Below are positions 1-8,912 of a stretch of DNA of 64,000 nt, one piece after another. The stretch is from Marinospirillum sp. GTDB lineage: Bacteria > Pseudomonadota > Gammaproteobacteria > Pseudomonadales > Halomonadaceae. Numbering within the stretch: the first letter of the stretch is position 1; every line of letters starts with the position of its first letter. Both the position numbers and the translations under genes were made by a program. The stretch is taken from assembly GCF_014859565.1 (NCBI RefSeq), contig NZ_JACUUA010000001.1, positions 43,427 to 107,426 of the forward strand, written 5' to 3'. The notes beneath the pieces are model-generated. The model ran no database searches and was not told the origin of the DNA. It worked only from the letters and a program-made list of their open reading frames with translations.

Positions 1-782
1 CACATTTCATCGGTGGAAATAGTGATGACCTGATCCACATAATCCTTGCAGATTTTGAAGGGCTCTTTGCCAATTTGTGCTACAGCAACACCCTCGGCAA
101 AAATCCCCACCTGCTCCAGCACCACACGTCGGCCTGCTTCCATGGCTGCCTTAAGGCAAGCTGAGTCTTCCGCTTCCACACCAATAATCTTGATATCCGG
201 GCGCAGGTATTTAACGTAAGCGGCGACACCGGCAATTAAACCACCACCACCCACAGGTACAAAAATGGCATGGATAGGGTCAGGATGCTGATGCAGGATT
301 TCCATACCAATGGTGCCCTGCCCGGCAATCACATCCGGATCATCATAGGGCGGCACATAGGTGAAACCCTGTTCGGCCACCAGCTCCAGCGCATGCTCCA
401 GCGCTTCACCAAAAGCATCACCTTTCAAAATAACTCGTGCGCCCCTGGCGCGGACTGCCTGTACCTTGATATCCGGCGTAATACGCGGCATGACTATGAT
501 AGCTTTGACCCCCATTACTTTTGCCGCCATCGCCAGACCTTGGGCATGATTCCCCGCTGATGCGGCAATCACACCCTTGTCTTTTTCTGCCTGGGTCAGC
601 TGAGCCATCTTGTTGTAGGCACCCCGGATCTTGAAAGAATAAACCGGCTGCAAATCCTCGCGTTTAATCCACACCTGATTATTCAGACGTTTGGACATAA
701 AACGGGCTTCCGACAGGGGGGTTTCCAGCGCCACGTCATAAACACGCGCCTGGAGAATTTTTTTGACGTAATGCTCAAGCAT
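1..782 (-). CDS. ilvA: Threonine ammonia-lyase (threonine dehydratase), C-terminal part outside window
   Basis: PLP enzyme that deaminates threonine to 2-oxobutanoate, the first step of isoleucine synthesis in the cytoplasm. I translated the minus strand from the ATG at 782-780; it begins MLEHYVKKILQARVYDVA and stays open to base 1, giving about 260 codons. The PLP lysine lies in SFKIRGAYN (about residue 53), the SAGNHAQG phosphate/substrate loop follows, and a glycine-rich PVGGGGLIAG loop sits near residue 190. Only the catalytic domain is visible; the C-terminal ACT-like regulatory part of biosynthetic IlvA would lie beyond the window, so biosynthetic versus catabolic (TdcB-like) is not fully decided. 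The N-terminus matches the biosynthetic type. It diverges from rpiA across a 143-bp gap. Confidence 0.93.
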   Translation of the reverse strand, partial: MLEHYVKKILQARVYDVALETPLSEARFMSKRLNNQVWIKREDLQPVYSFKIRGAYNKMAQLTQAEKDKGVIAASAGNHAQGLAMAAKVMGVKAIIVMPRITPDIKVQAVRARGARVILKGDAFGEALEHALELVAEQGFTYVPPYDDPDVIAGQGTIGMEILHQHPDPIHAIFVPVGGGGLIAGVAAYVKYLRPDIKIIGVEAEDSACLKAAMEAGRRVVLEQVGIFAEGVAVAQIGKEPFKICKDYVDQVITISTDEM

Positions 783-881
783 GATGGGGTTTTGTCCGAG
801 GGCAGCAAAAGAATTAAAAATAACAATGACTCATTGTGGCGTTTTGCTGCGGCTGCGTCCAGTCGTAGACCGGCAGCTGAG

Positions 882-909
882 TTGTTATACTGATTGGATA
901 GCCTATAGA
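882..909 (+). promoter_or_regulatory. Candidate sigma-70 promoter of rpiA
   Basis: TTGTTA (882-887) and TATAGA (904-909) are separated by 16 bp and lie just upstream of the rpiA start at 926. The leader would be very short. This is a motif match only. Confidence 0.45.
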
Positions 910-925
910 CCAGCCAGGAAAGATC

Positions 926-1633
926 ATGACCCAGAACGAACTGAAACAAGCCGTAGCCAAAGCCGCCCTGGAAGAAATTCGTAATCAACTCTACAAGGAC
1001 AGTATTATTGGCATAGGTACCGGTTCCACAGCCAACTGTTTTATTGATGAGCTGGCCAAGCTGAAACATGACTTTGATGGTGCCGTGGCCAGCTCTGAAG
1101 CCAGTGCTGAACGTTTAAAAGCACATGGCATTCAGGTGTATGACCTGAACAGCTCCGGCATCCTGCCCTTTTATATTGATGGGGCTGATGAAGTGAATGA
1201 GCGGCTGCAGATGATTAAAGGTGGTGGTGCAGCGCTGACTCGCGAAAAAATTGTGGCAGCTTGCAGTGAAAAGTTCATTTGTATTGCTGATGAGAGCAAG
1301 CTGGTGCCAATACTGGGGGATTTTCCCTTGCCGGTGGAAGTGATTCCAATGGCACGCAGCCATGTCGGGCGTGAACTGGTCAAGCTGGGTGCTGATCCCC
1401 AATGGCGTGAAGGTGTAAAAACCGACAACGGCAACCTGATCATCGACTGTTACAACTTTATGCTGGATGACCCGATCAAGCTGGAGACCCTACTCAACAA
1501 CATCACTGGTGTGGTGTGTAATGGTATTTTTGCACATCGCCCCGCGGATGTATTACTGCTGGGTTGCAGTGGTGGTGTCAAACGCCTGACTACAAGAAAC
1601 TCCAGCACACCGTCGTTTCAGGAAAAAATATGA
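926..1633 (+). CDS. rpiA: Ribose-5-phosphate isomerase A
   Basis: Interconverts ribose 5-phosphate and ribulose 5-phosphate in the non-oxidative pentose phosphate pathway. Family motifs are all present: GIGTGSTAN (phosphate loop, about residue 30), [19 protein letters not shown] with its catalytic Glu/Lys, and the C-terminal [12 protein letters not shown]. At 235 aa it is about 15 residues longer than the usual form of about 219; the extra tail after VKRLTT has no recognised motif and runs into the next start codon. The start is the ATG preceded by AGGAA. The stop overlaps the next gene's ATG (ATGA, 1630-1633), so the two are probably translationally coupled. Confidence 0.95.
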   Translation: MTQNELKQAVAKAALEEIRNQLYKDSIIGIGTGSTANCFIDELAKLKHDFDGAVASSEASAERLKAHGIQVYDLNSSGILPFYIDGADEVNERLQMIKGGGAALTREKIVAACSEKFICIADESKLVPILGDFPLPVEVIPMARSHVGRELVKLGADPQWREGVKTDNGNLIIDCYNFMLDDPIKLETLLNNITGVVCNGIFAHRPADVLLLGCSGGVKRLTTRNSSTPSFQEKI

Positions 1634-2217
1634 AACTCTATTTGAATGCCACCTCACCCTATGCCCGCTTTGTTCGCGTTGTTGCCCTGGAAAAGGGTTT
1701 AAAACCAGAACTGGTTTGGGTTGATCCCTGGAGTAATGATCCCGCACTGCTGGCCGTGAATCCGGCATTGCGAGTACCGGCACTGGAAACCGATGCCGGA
1801 CTTTGCCTGAGTGAGTCGATGTTGATTGCACTGCATCTGGAGCAGGAAGGTGCCACACCACAACTGCTACCAAAAGAAATGCAGGATCAGGTTTTGCAAC
1901 TGATGGGATGGGGGCAGGGGTTAACCGATGCTGCTTTTAACACAGTGATTGCCCGCAAGCATCAGGGATCAGCAGTTGACCAGAGTGAATTGGGGAAACG
2001 GCGACTGGCAGCAATCACTCACACCCTGCAACAACTGGAACATCAGGCTGCAAGGCTGGAGCAGCTGAATCTGGGCAGTTTGCTGGTGGCTGTGGCACTG
2101 GATTATTTAAGTTTTCGCCTGCCAGAAATCCAATGGCAAAAACACTACCCGATGCTGGCTGACTGGCAACAAACACTGCTGCAACGGGATAGTTTTAAAT
2201 CCACGGCTTTTGCTTGA
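1630..2217 (+). CDS. Glutathione S-transferase family protein
   Basis: 195 aa with an N-terminal thioredoxin-like GST fold: [17 protein letters not shown] is the strand-loop-helix with the SPYARFVR active-site segment, and [16 protein letters not shown] contains the cis-Pro and the glutathione gamma-Glu binding ES pair. It is followed by an all-helical C-terminal domain. Substrate unknown. The start was set at the ATG overlapping the rpiA stop rather than the longer frame-open start at 1564, because residues before it are the rpiA 3' end in another frame and the GST fold begins exactly here. It ends 2 bp from the convergent waaA stop. Confidence 0.85.
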   Translation: MKLYLNATSPYARFVRVVALEKGLKPELVWVDPWSNDPALLAVNPALRVPALETDAGLCLSESMLIALHLEQEGATPQLLPKEMQDQVLQLMGWGQGLTDAAFNTVIARKHQGSAVDQSELGKRRLAAITHTLQQLEHQAARLEQLNLGSLLVAVALDYLSFRLPEIQWQKHYPMLADWQQTLLQRDSFKSTAFA

Positions 2218-2219
2218 AG

Positions 2220-3473
2220 TTATACAAACAAACTTTCTGCCAGCTCCAGTTGTTTTGCCAGTGCACCTCGGTTGGATTCAACCACCTTGTAAGCAGCGCT
2301 GGTCATGTTTTCCCTGCTGAGTGGATCCTTCAGCAGGGTTAATAACAAAGGCGCTAGTTCAGAAGCTTGCTGAATTTCTTTCATGCCACCGACTTCACGT
2401 AACAACTCGGCTATTTCGGCAAAGTTATCCAGATGTGGACCCGTGATCATTGGCACCCCCAGCGCTGCCGGTTCCAGCAGATTATGCCCACCGATTGGCT
2501 GCAGGCTACCTGCTACAAAAGCCAGATCAGCTGCGGCATAAAACAGCAGCATTTCACCCAGGGTGTCACAAAGATAAACCTGAGTAGCCGAAGTGACCGG
2601 CTGCTGTTGGCTGCGACGCGCCATATTCATGGATTGTTGCTGGATCAGCTCGGCAACCTGATCAAACCGCTGGGGGTGGCGTGGCACCAGTAACAACAAG
2701 GCATCAGGATCATCTTTTAACAGTTGCTGGTGGGCTTGCAACAACGGCAAATCCTCACCTTCATGAGTACTGGCAGCGATCCAGACACATTTCCGCTGCC
2801 ATTCAGCTCGCAGACTGGCTGCTTGTTGTGGCAGGTCAGATGGTGGTTGCAGGTCATACTTGATACTGCCGGTAATCTGCAAACGACTGGCTGGAAAACC
2901 CAGCTCGATAAACCGCTCGGCATCCACCGGCGCTTTGGCAGCCACCAGAGTGATGGATTGCAGAGCTTCTGCAATCAGTGGGCGAATCTTTTTATACGCC
3001 GTAAAGGCTTTTGCTGACAGGCGGCCATTGGCCAGCATCAGTGGGATACCAGCTTGTTTACAACTGTGAATCAGATTAGGCCACAACTCGGTTTCAAAAA
3101 TGATGCCCACCAACGGCTTGAGGGTGCGAATAAACCGGGTGGTGTTCCACGGCAGATCCAGTGGCAATAAATAATGCCGGGCATCCGGAAAACGCTGTCT
3201 AACCTGCATGGCACCCGTGGCGGTCATGGTGGTCACCACCAGCTGTTTATTCGGGTGGCGCTGCTGTAATTGTTTCAGCAGTGGCTCAGCTGCCAGCACC
3301 TCTCCGACCGAGGCACAATGTGCCCAGATCACCGGCTGCTGACAGGGTGAAATATGCCCAGCCCGCTGAGAATCAGACAACTCATTCACCTTCTCACGAG
3401 CCAGACGCTTTTTCGCCAGTGGAGCCAGTAACATCAAAAGGCTTGTATATAACAGGCGCGGCAGGGATGACAT
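2220..3473 (-). CDS. waaA: 3-deoxy-D-manno-octulosonic acid (KDO) transferase
   Basis: GT30 enzyme at the inner membrane that adds KDO from CMP-KDO to lipid IVA, starting the LPS inner core. 417 aa from the ATG at 3473. The N-terminal hydrophobic segment (LPRLLYTSLLMLLAPLA) is a membrane anchor, IWAHCASVGE carries the catalytic-base region (the Glu in SVGE), FETELWPN and LANGRLS are family motifs, and GGHNLLEPAALGVPMI is the donor-binding signature. The frame stays open to a TTG at 3494 overlapping the hldE stop; I prefer the internal ATG (MSSLPRL) because WaaA proteins begin close to the hydrophobic anchor. It is downstream of hldE in the same operon. Confidence 0.93.
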   Translation of the reverse strand: MSSLPRLLYTSLLMLLAPLAKKRLAREKVNELSDSQRAGHISPCQQPVIWAHCASVGEVLAAEPLLKQLQQRHPNKQLVVTTMTATGAMQVRQRFPDARHYLLPLDLPWNTTRFIRTLKPLVGIIFETELWPNLIHSCKQAGIPLMLANGRLSAKAFTAYKKIRPLIAEALQSITLVAAKAPVDAERFIELGFPASRLQITGSIKYDLQPPSDLPQQAASLRAEWQRKCVWIAASTHEGEDLPLLQAHQQLLKDDPDALLLLVPRHPQRFDQVAELIQQQSMNMARRSQQQPVTSATQVYLCDTLGEMLLFYAAADLAFVAGSLQPIGGHNLLEPAALGVPMITGPHLDNFAEIAELLREVGGMKEIQQASELAPLLLTLLKDPLSRENMTSAAYKVVESNRGALAKQLELAESLFV

Positions 3474-3490
3474 GGGTTTGATCCGGCTCC

Positions 3491-4912
3491 TCAATTTTTA
3501 TCCAAAATTGATCGAACCATGGCGGTAGTGGATACACCATCCACAAAACTTAATACCTTCACTTCACCGCCGGCCTGCAGCACTGTATCTGCACCGGCAA
3601 TCTCTTCCGGTTTGTAATCACCACCTTTAACCAGCAGATCCGGGATAACTCTGGCAATCAGTTCTGCCGGGGTGTCTTCTTCAAAAGGCACGACCCAATC
3701 GACCGACTGTAAACCAGCCAGCACCCGCATCCGCTGATCCAACTGATTAATCGGGCGTGTTGGGCCTTTTAAACGACTGACCGAGGCATCCGAGTTGACT
3801 GCAACAATCAAGCGGTCACCCAGCTTACGGGCTTCTTCCAGATAAGCCACATGTCCGGCATGAAGCAGATCAAAACAGCCGTTGGTCATTACCACCTTTT
3901 CACCACGTGCCTGAGCAGCCTTCACAGCTTCTATCAGTGTGGTTACCGGCAATACACCATACTCAATTAGTTTTTCACCGTGCAAGGCAGTATAAATTTC
4001 CGCCACACTCACGGTGGCTGTACCGGGTTTTGCCACTACCAGTCCGGCAGCCAGGTTTGCCAGCATCATTGCCTCCGGGTAATCATGACCCGAAGCCAGC
4101 GCCAAACCCAGTACAGCAATCACTGTGTCACCAGCACCGGTTACATCAAAAATTTCCTGCGCACGAGTCGGCAGGTGAATGGCTGGATGCCCTTCCTGCA
4201 ACAAGGTCATGCCTTTTTCACTGCGGGTAATCAGCAGGGCTTCCAGTCCCAGTTGCTGCATCAGTGCCTGGCCTTTTTGCTCCAGCTCTGTCTCGTCTGC
4301 ACAGGCCCCCACAATCAGCTCAAACTCACTGAGGTTAGGTGTTAATACACTGGCACCCTGATAAATGGAAAAGTCCCGTCCTTTGGGATCAACCAGCACT
4401 TTTTTTCCGGCGCCACGTGCCCGCTGAATCATCTGCTGTACCTGTGCCAAGCTGCCTTTGGCATAATCAGACAGGATCACCAGATCCGCTTGCTCCAGAG
4501 CTTCTTCAAATGCCGACAGCAGTGGCTGACCTGCCTCCAGCTGCTCTTCAAAATCCAGCCGAATCAGTTGCTGATTACGGCTCATGATGCGTAATTTAGT
4601 AATGGTCGGGTGGGCAGCAGACTGGTAAAAAAAGGTTTGCACCCCGGACTGGTGCAGCTTGTCCATCAACAGGCGAGCATTGTCATCCTGACCCACCACC
4701 CCAGCCAGACTGGCCGCAGCACCCAGACTAACCAGATTGAGCGCGACGTTCGCTGCGCCACCGGGACGATCATCCGTCTGCTGCACTTTGACCACCGGCA
4801 CCGGTGCTTCCGGGGAAATACGGGAGGTGGCACCTTGCCAGTAACGATCCAGCATCACATCACCCGCCACTAACACCCTGGCTTGTTCAAAGGCGGCCAG
4901 ATTAATTTTCAT
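3491..4912 (-). CDS. hldE: Bifunctional heptose-7-phosphate kinase / heptose-1-phosphate adenylyltransferase
   Basis: Makes ADP-heptose for the LPS inner core. The 473 aa fit full-length HldE. Residues 1 to about 320 are a PfkB/ribokinase-type kinase with [10 protein letters not shown] near residue 50 and the [11 protein letters not shown] catalytic-Asp/anion-hole motif near 260. From about 340 it is a nucleotidyltransferase domain with [15 protein letters not shown] (HxGH-type motif) and VAVNSD. With gmhB (11027) it supplies the two phosphorylation/dephosphorylation steps and nucleotide activation; gmhA and hldD are not in the window. It starts 3 bp after the GT9 stop and its TGA lies just upstream of waaA, so the three form one operon. 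Confidence 0.96.
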   Translation of the reverse strand: MKINLAAFEQARVLVAGDVMLDRYWQGATSRISPEAPVPVVKVQQTDDRPGGAANVALNLVSLGAAASLAGVVGQDDNARLLMDKLHQSGVQTFFYQSAAHPTITKLRIMSRNQQLIRLDFEEQLEAGQPLLSAFEEALEQADLVILSDYAKGSLAQVQQMIQRARGAGKKVLVDPKGRDFSIYQGASVLTPNLSEFELIVGACADETELEQKGQALMQQLGLEALLITRSEKGMTLLQEGHPAIHLPTRAQEIFDVTGAGDTVIAVLGLALASGHDYPEAMMLANLAAGLVVAKPGTATVSVAEIYTALHGEKLIEYGVLPVTTLIEAVKAAQARGEKVVMTNGCFDLLHAGHVAYLEEARKLGDRLIVAVNSDASVSRLKGPTRPINQLDQRMRVLAGLQSVDWVVPFEEDTPAELIARVIPDLLVKGGDYKPEEIAGADTVLQAGGEVKVLSFVDGVSTTAMVRSILDKN

Positions 4913-4915
4913 CGC

Positions 4916-6022
4916 TCAGCTCTCCTGTATTCCAAGCGGCTTTTTACTATTCATAATGGCATCCAACCTGGCAATCACATCCTCGGTGCTAATCAACTCC
5001 ATTGCTGCCGAATCTCTGACTCGCTGCCCCCAGCCCACCTGTTCGGGCTCTTTACCGAGGTACTTTCTGACGGCATCAGGGTAACGATTCACCACCCATT
5101 CCTGTCCCAGCCAGGGGCCGGTGCGCTGTGGGTTGGATGTTACATAAAGCCCCAGCGGGGGAGTATTCATTGCCACAGCCATATGAATTGGGCCTGAGTC
5201 GGGTGCAATCACCAAGCGGGCATCCCGGATCAACACCAGTAGTGCCTTGAGTGATGTCTGACCCACCGCATTCACCAGCGGCGATTCAGCTGCCGCCGTA
5301 ATGGCGACCACCATCTCCTGTTCAATCTTGCTGTTGCCACCAGTGATCAGCGTGGTGAGCCCATACGTTTGAAAAGCATAATCCACTACGGCTGCGTAAC
5401 CTTCAGCCGACCAGTTACGCCAGTTACGCGCACGATTACTGGAGCAGGGGCTCAGCAGCAGATAAGGGGTTGTTTGTGCATTGATCCAGCGAGCGGCTTC
5501 TTCTTCAGCCTTGACTGTCACTGGCATATCCCACTCTTTTGCTGGATGGGTGATGCCAAGATATCGAACAAAATCCAAAAAACCTTCACCCACATGAGTT
5601 TGCTCATGGGCGGCCAACTGTTCATTTACAAACCAGCCCTGGAAGTCTTTTGCCCGTGCCGGATCAAAACCGATACGTCGTTTTGCCGGAATAAAGCGGG
5701 ATAACACACTGGCACGCAAGGCTGCCTGCATGTGCAGCAGAGCATCAAAAGGACGACCCTGGCGCTGTTTTAACAGCGTTTTTCTCAGCGCCATCATCCC
5801 GGACAACCCGGTCTTTTTGTCATAAACCAGAAACTCAACCCCTTCCAGACCTTCCAGTAAGTTATACTCAGCACGACCTATAACCCAGGTAATATGCATC
5901 TGTGGTGCTGCTTTTTGCAGGGCACGGATACTGGGTACCAGATTGCAGACATCACCCAGCGCAGATAAACGCAGGATGCAAATATCGCGCGGGATGACAG
6001 CAGAAGAAGACAAAGACGGCAT
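4916..6022 (-). CDS. Glycosyltransferase family 9 protein, probable LPS heptosyltransferase
   Basis: 368 aa GT9 enzyme, probably transferring heptose from ADP-heptose to the KDO-lipid A core. ICILRLSALGDVCNLVPS is the N-terminal GT9 acceptor-side motif. LLLSPCSSNRARNW and PDSGPIHMAVAMN (the D-S/T-G-P-x-H ADP-heptose motif) form the C-terminal half. About 15 residues precede the conserved start, slightly more than usual. The subtype (WaaC, WaaF or other) cannot be settled by eye. It is first in the hldE-waaA operon. Its ATG (6022-6020) shares two bases with the divergent kdkA ATG (6021-6023), so each gene's promoter must lie within the other's 5' coding sequence. Confidence 0.87.
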   Translation of the reverse strand: MPSLSSSAVIPRDICILRLSALGDVCNLVPSIRALQKAAPQMHITWVIGRAEYNLLEGLEGVEFLVYDKKTGLSGMMALRKTLLKQRQGRPFDALLHMQAALRASVLSRFIPAKRRIGFDPARAKDFQGWFVNEQLAAHEQTHVGEGFLDFVRYLGITHPAKEWDMPVTVKAEEEAARWINAQTTPYLLLSPCSSNRARNWRNWSAEGYAAVVDYAFQTYGLTTLITGGNSKIEQEMVVAITAAAESPLVNAVGQTSLKALLVLIRDARLVIAPDSGPIHMAVAMNTPPLGLYVTSNPQRTGPWLGQEWVVNRYPDAVRKYLGKEPEQVGWGQRVRDSAAMELISTEDVIARLDAIMNSKKPLGIQES

Positions 6023-6767
6023 GAGTAATTTCCGGCAGCTGGACGATCAAGGGCGAACCATTCTATATGACACTGATTGTATCCCACAAATCAGCTCAGA
6101 CTGGTTTGAAATGGCCTTCTGGCAAAAAAACCTGGCGTTAATCGGTGGAGCGCCCGGTCGTGGCACCAGTGTTTTCATTCAAACTCCCGTGGGTGAAGCT
6201 GTCTGGCGCCATTACCATCGGGGGGGATTACCCGGCAAGTTTGTTCGTGATTGTTATTTCTGGAACGGCCTGAACAACACCCGTGCCTGGCAGGAAATGC
6301 ACCTGACCCGTGAGCTGTATGACCGAGGCTTCCCTGTGCCTCAACCTCTGGCTGCTGCAATTCAGAGGCAAGGCTGGTTTTATCGGGCAGATCTGATCAC
6401 TGCCCGTATCCCTGATGTTGTGCCTCTGGCGGATCTGTTGTTGCAAGCTGACTCAACCAAGCTTCAGTCGGTTTTGCAGCAGGCAGGCAAAATGCTGCAG
6501 CCTTTTCATGCTGCCGGGTTGAATCATGTTGATTTAAATCCGCGCAACCTGCTGGTCAATCCTGAAACAGAGCAGGTCTGGTTGATTGATTTTGATCGTT
6601 GTCAGCTCTCCCAAGAGCCGGAATCACGACTTGCTACCCAGAACATTGGGCGTTTGCAGCGTGCATTTATCAAGCTGAACCCAACTCAGGCAAAATTATG
6701 GCTGCAATGGTTCATGGAAGGTTACTGTAATAGTGGTACAGCAACACCTTTTTGCAAAAAAAACTGA
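6021..6767 (+). CDS. kdkA: 3-deoxy-D-manno-octulosonic acid kinase
   Basis: Phosphorylates the KDO residue of the LPS inner core using ATP. 248 aa from the ATG at 6021 (MSNFRQLDDQG). The family signature is clear: an N-terminal RGTSVFIQ strand, WRHYHRGGL with the ATP-anchoring Lys/His region, the kinase catalytic loop HVDLNPRNLLV near residue 180, and LIDFDRC with the metal-binding Asp. The frame is open to 5943, but those residues belong to the opposite-strand GT9 gene and lack family similarity. It diverges directly from the GT9 gene and is followed by another core glycosyltransferase. Confidence 0.92.
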   Translation: MSNFRQLDDQGRTILYDTDCIPQISSDWFEMAFWQKNLALIGGAPGRGTSVFIQTPVGEAVWRHYHRGGLPGKFVRDCYFWNGLNNTRAWQEMHLTRELYDRGFPVPQPLAAAIQRQGWFYRADLITARIPDVVPLADLLLQADSTKLQSVLQQAGKMLQPFHAAGLNHVDLNPRNLLVNPETEQVWLIDFDRCQLSQEPESRLATQNIGRLQRAFIKLNPTQAKLWLQWFMEGYCNSGTATPFCKKN

Positions 6768-6851
6768 TTTCTTCACGGCAAATACTGAAATTTAGTGCGA
6801 GACTGAGAAATTGATTATGGCTACCAGAACTCAAAAACAAGGCCGTTGACC

Positions 6852-7898
6852 ATGCGACTGATCCACGTTTGTCTCAGTGATCACTATAATGCCCAGACCC
6901 AGCAGACCGAACTGCTGATACGCACACTTGCTGAAAAAAAAATTAAACAGCTGCTGGTATGCCGCAAAAACTCAGTGCTGCATAATAAACTGTCCCACCT
7001 GCGTAATCTGCCGATTGTCACCGTCCGATCTCGTTTTTCCGGCCACTTCAGTGTTCCCAAAACGGGATTGGTGCATGCGCACGACCTGCCCGCTGCCGCC
7101 TGGGCGCGCTGGCAAAATCGACTAAGGGGCACACCCTGGCTGATGAGCTGGAAACATCCAGATGAAGCGTCCACCAGCCAATTAAGTTCATCAACCCTGA
7201 AAAAAGCCCAGGCACTACTGGTTAACTCCCGAGCCGTAGAAATGGCCATGCGCGAAAAAGCCGTGTGTCCAGTCAAACGCATTCCTGATGCCATTATCAC
7301 GCTGGATACCAATCCAATGAAAATGACCGAGCTGCGCAGCTTTTATCAAGGGCGTTTTGTTATTGGTCACCGTGGGCATATCAGTGCCAAAGGCAATCAA
7401 CAGCTGCTGATTAAAGCTGCTGAAAACCTGCAGAAAGATTTGCCCAACGTGTTGTTTGTGGTGCTGGGTGAAGGACCGGCTTTCAACAAGTTGAAAAAAA
7501 GCTGCGAACAGTTAGAGAACATTGACTTTGCCGGTGAACCGGAACACCCCGGTGATTATTATTCCGTGATGAACATCTATGTTGACCCAGCCAATACCGC
7601 TGATTCTTTTACCGGTATATTACAAGCCATGAGTTTCCATATACCCGTCATCACCAGCAAGGTATCTGGTTTTGCTGAACTCATCAGCCATCGCTCCAAC
7701 GGCCTGCTGTTCAAGAAAAATGATGTGAAATCACTGATCGAAATGATCCGGGTGCTTTACGACAGCTTGCCACTGCGTACCCGCATGACACGTGATGCCC
7801 AATCCGAACTGAAAGAAGCCACCGCAGACAAGGTGGCACTTAAACACCTTGCTGTTTATCAAGCGTTGATTCATAGCCTGAAAGCTCAAAAGGGATAA
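6852..7898 (+). CDS. Glycosyltransferase family 4-like protein, probably LPS core
   Basis: 348 aa GT-B enzyme. The N-terminal half has VHAHDLPAAAWARW, a GT4 substrate-side motif, and NSRAVEMAM; the C-terminal half has GHISAKGNQQLLIKAA (the family's GRL-x-x-KG segment) and VVLGEGPAF. The retaining-GT EX7E motif is degenerate: the segment reads ADSFTGILQAM, with Asp/Ala in place of the first Glu and Gln in place of the second. The donor sugar is unknown; the position between kdkA and glyQ and the nearby heptose genes suggest LPS core assembly. The start is the ATG at 6852; a TTG at 6846 is also in frame. Confidence 0.8.
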   Translation: MRLIHVCLSDHYNAQTQQTELLIRTLAEKKIKQLLVCRKNSVLHNKLSHLRNLPIVTVRSRFSGHFSVPKTGLVHAHDLPAAAWARWQNRLRGTPWLMSWKHPDEASTSQLSSSTLKKAQALLVNSRAVEMAMREKAVCPVKRIPDAIITLDTNPMKMTELRSFYQGRFVIGHRGHISAKGNQQLLIKAAENLQKDLPNVLFVVLGEGPAFNKLKKSCEQLENIDFAGEPEHPGDYYSVMNIYVDPANTADSFTGILQAMSFHIPVITSKVSGFAELISHRSNGLLFKKNDVKSLIEMIRVLYDSLPLRTRMTRDAQSELKEATADKVALKHLAVYQALIHSLKAQKG

Positions 7899-7906
7899 GG
7901 TATAAT
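7878..7906 (+). promoter_or_regulatory. Candidate promoter of glyQS
   Basis: A perfect TATAAT (7901-7906) lies 46 bp upstream of glyQ and overlaps the tail of the GT4 gene. The matching -35 is poor (CTGAAA, 7878-7883, 17-bp spacer). Confidence 0.4.
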
Positions 7907-7952
7907 CCCTGCCCATTCATCTCCATTCACCGATGCAAGGGCAGTTTTCACC

Positions 7953-8912
7953 ATGAACTCGTCAACGCCGGACGTTTCAACCTTCCAGGGCCTGATTCTG
8001 GCTCTGCAGCAATACTGGGCCAATCAGGGCTGTGTGATCCTCCAGCCGCTGGATATGGAAGTGGGTGCAGGTACTTTCCACCCCGCCACCTTCCTGCGTG
8101 CTCTGGGGCCGGAAACCTGGAACTCGGCTTATGTACAGCCTTCCCGTCGCCCCACTGATGGTCGTTACGGTGAAAACCCCAATCGTCTGCAACACTATTA
8201 CCAGTTTCAAGTGGTGATGAAACCGTCTCCGGCTGACATTCAGGAACGTTACCTTGGCTCGCTGCGGCTGCTGGGTATTGATCCGCTGGTTCATGATATC
8301 CGTTTTGTAGAAGACAACTGGGAATCACCCACCCTGGGTGCCTGGGGACTAGGTTGGGAAGTCTGGCTGAATGGTATGGAAGTGACCCAGTTCACCTATT
8401 TTCAGCAGGCCGGTGGTATTGAATGTTACCCGGTGACTGGTGAGATCACCTATGGTCTGGAGCGTATTGCCATGTACCTGCAGGGTGTGGACAGTGTGTA
8501 TGATCTAGTCTGGACACTTGATCCACAAGGTAACCCCGTCACCTATGGCGATGTCTGGCTGCAGAACGAAAAAGAGCAGAGTGCCTACAACTTTGAACAG
8601 GCTGATGTAACCGCCTTGTTTAGCTGGTTTGATCAGTGTGAAAAAGAATGCAACAAGCTGCTGGCCGCCGGTTTACCACTGCCTGCTTATGAGCAGGTGC
8701 TGAAGGCTTCCCATACTTTTAATCTGCTGGATGCCCGTCATGCTATTTCCGTGACTGAGCGTCAGCGTTTTATTCTGCGTGTACGTACTCTGGCACGGGA
8801 AGTGGCTCTGGCTTATTTTAATTCACGTAAGGCGCTGGGATTCCCGCTGGCTCCGGAACAACTGGCTAAAGAAGTACTGGCTCAACTGGCTTCCGAAGAG
8901 GAGAAAGCATGA
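7953..8912 (+). CDS. glyQ: Glycyl-tRNA synthetase alpha subunit
   Basis: Catalytic subunit of the bacterial alpha2beta2 glycyl-tRNA synthetase. 319 aa, close to the usual length of about 300-320. It shows [17 protein letters not shown] at the N-terminus, the class II motif 2 region [19 protein letters not shown], and [16 protein letters not shown] (motif 3-like; written [16 protein letters not shown] here). The TGA overlaps the glyS ATG (8909-8912), as expected for equimolar subunits. Confidence 0.97.
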   Translation: MNSSTPDVSTFQGLILALQQYWANQGCVILQPLDMEVGAGTFHPATFLRALGPETWNSAYVQPSRRPTDGRYGENPNRLQHYYQFQVVMKPSPADIQERYLGSLRLLGIDPLVHDIRFVEDNWESPTLGAWGLGWEVWLNGMEVTQFTYFQQAGGIECYPVTGEITYGLERIAMYLQGVDSVYDLVWTLDPQGNPVTYGDVWLQNEKEQSAYNFEQADVTALFSWFDQCEKECNKLLAAGLPLPAYEQVLKASHTFNLLDARHAISVTERQRFILRVRTLAREVALAYFNSRKALGFPLAPEQLAKEVLAQLASEEEKA

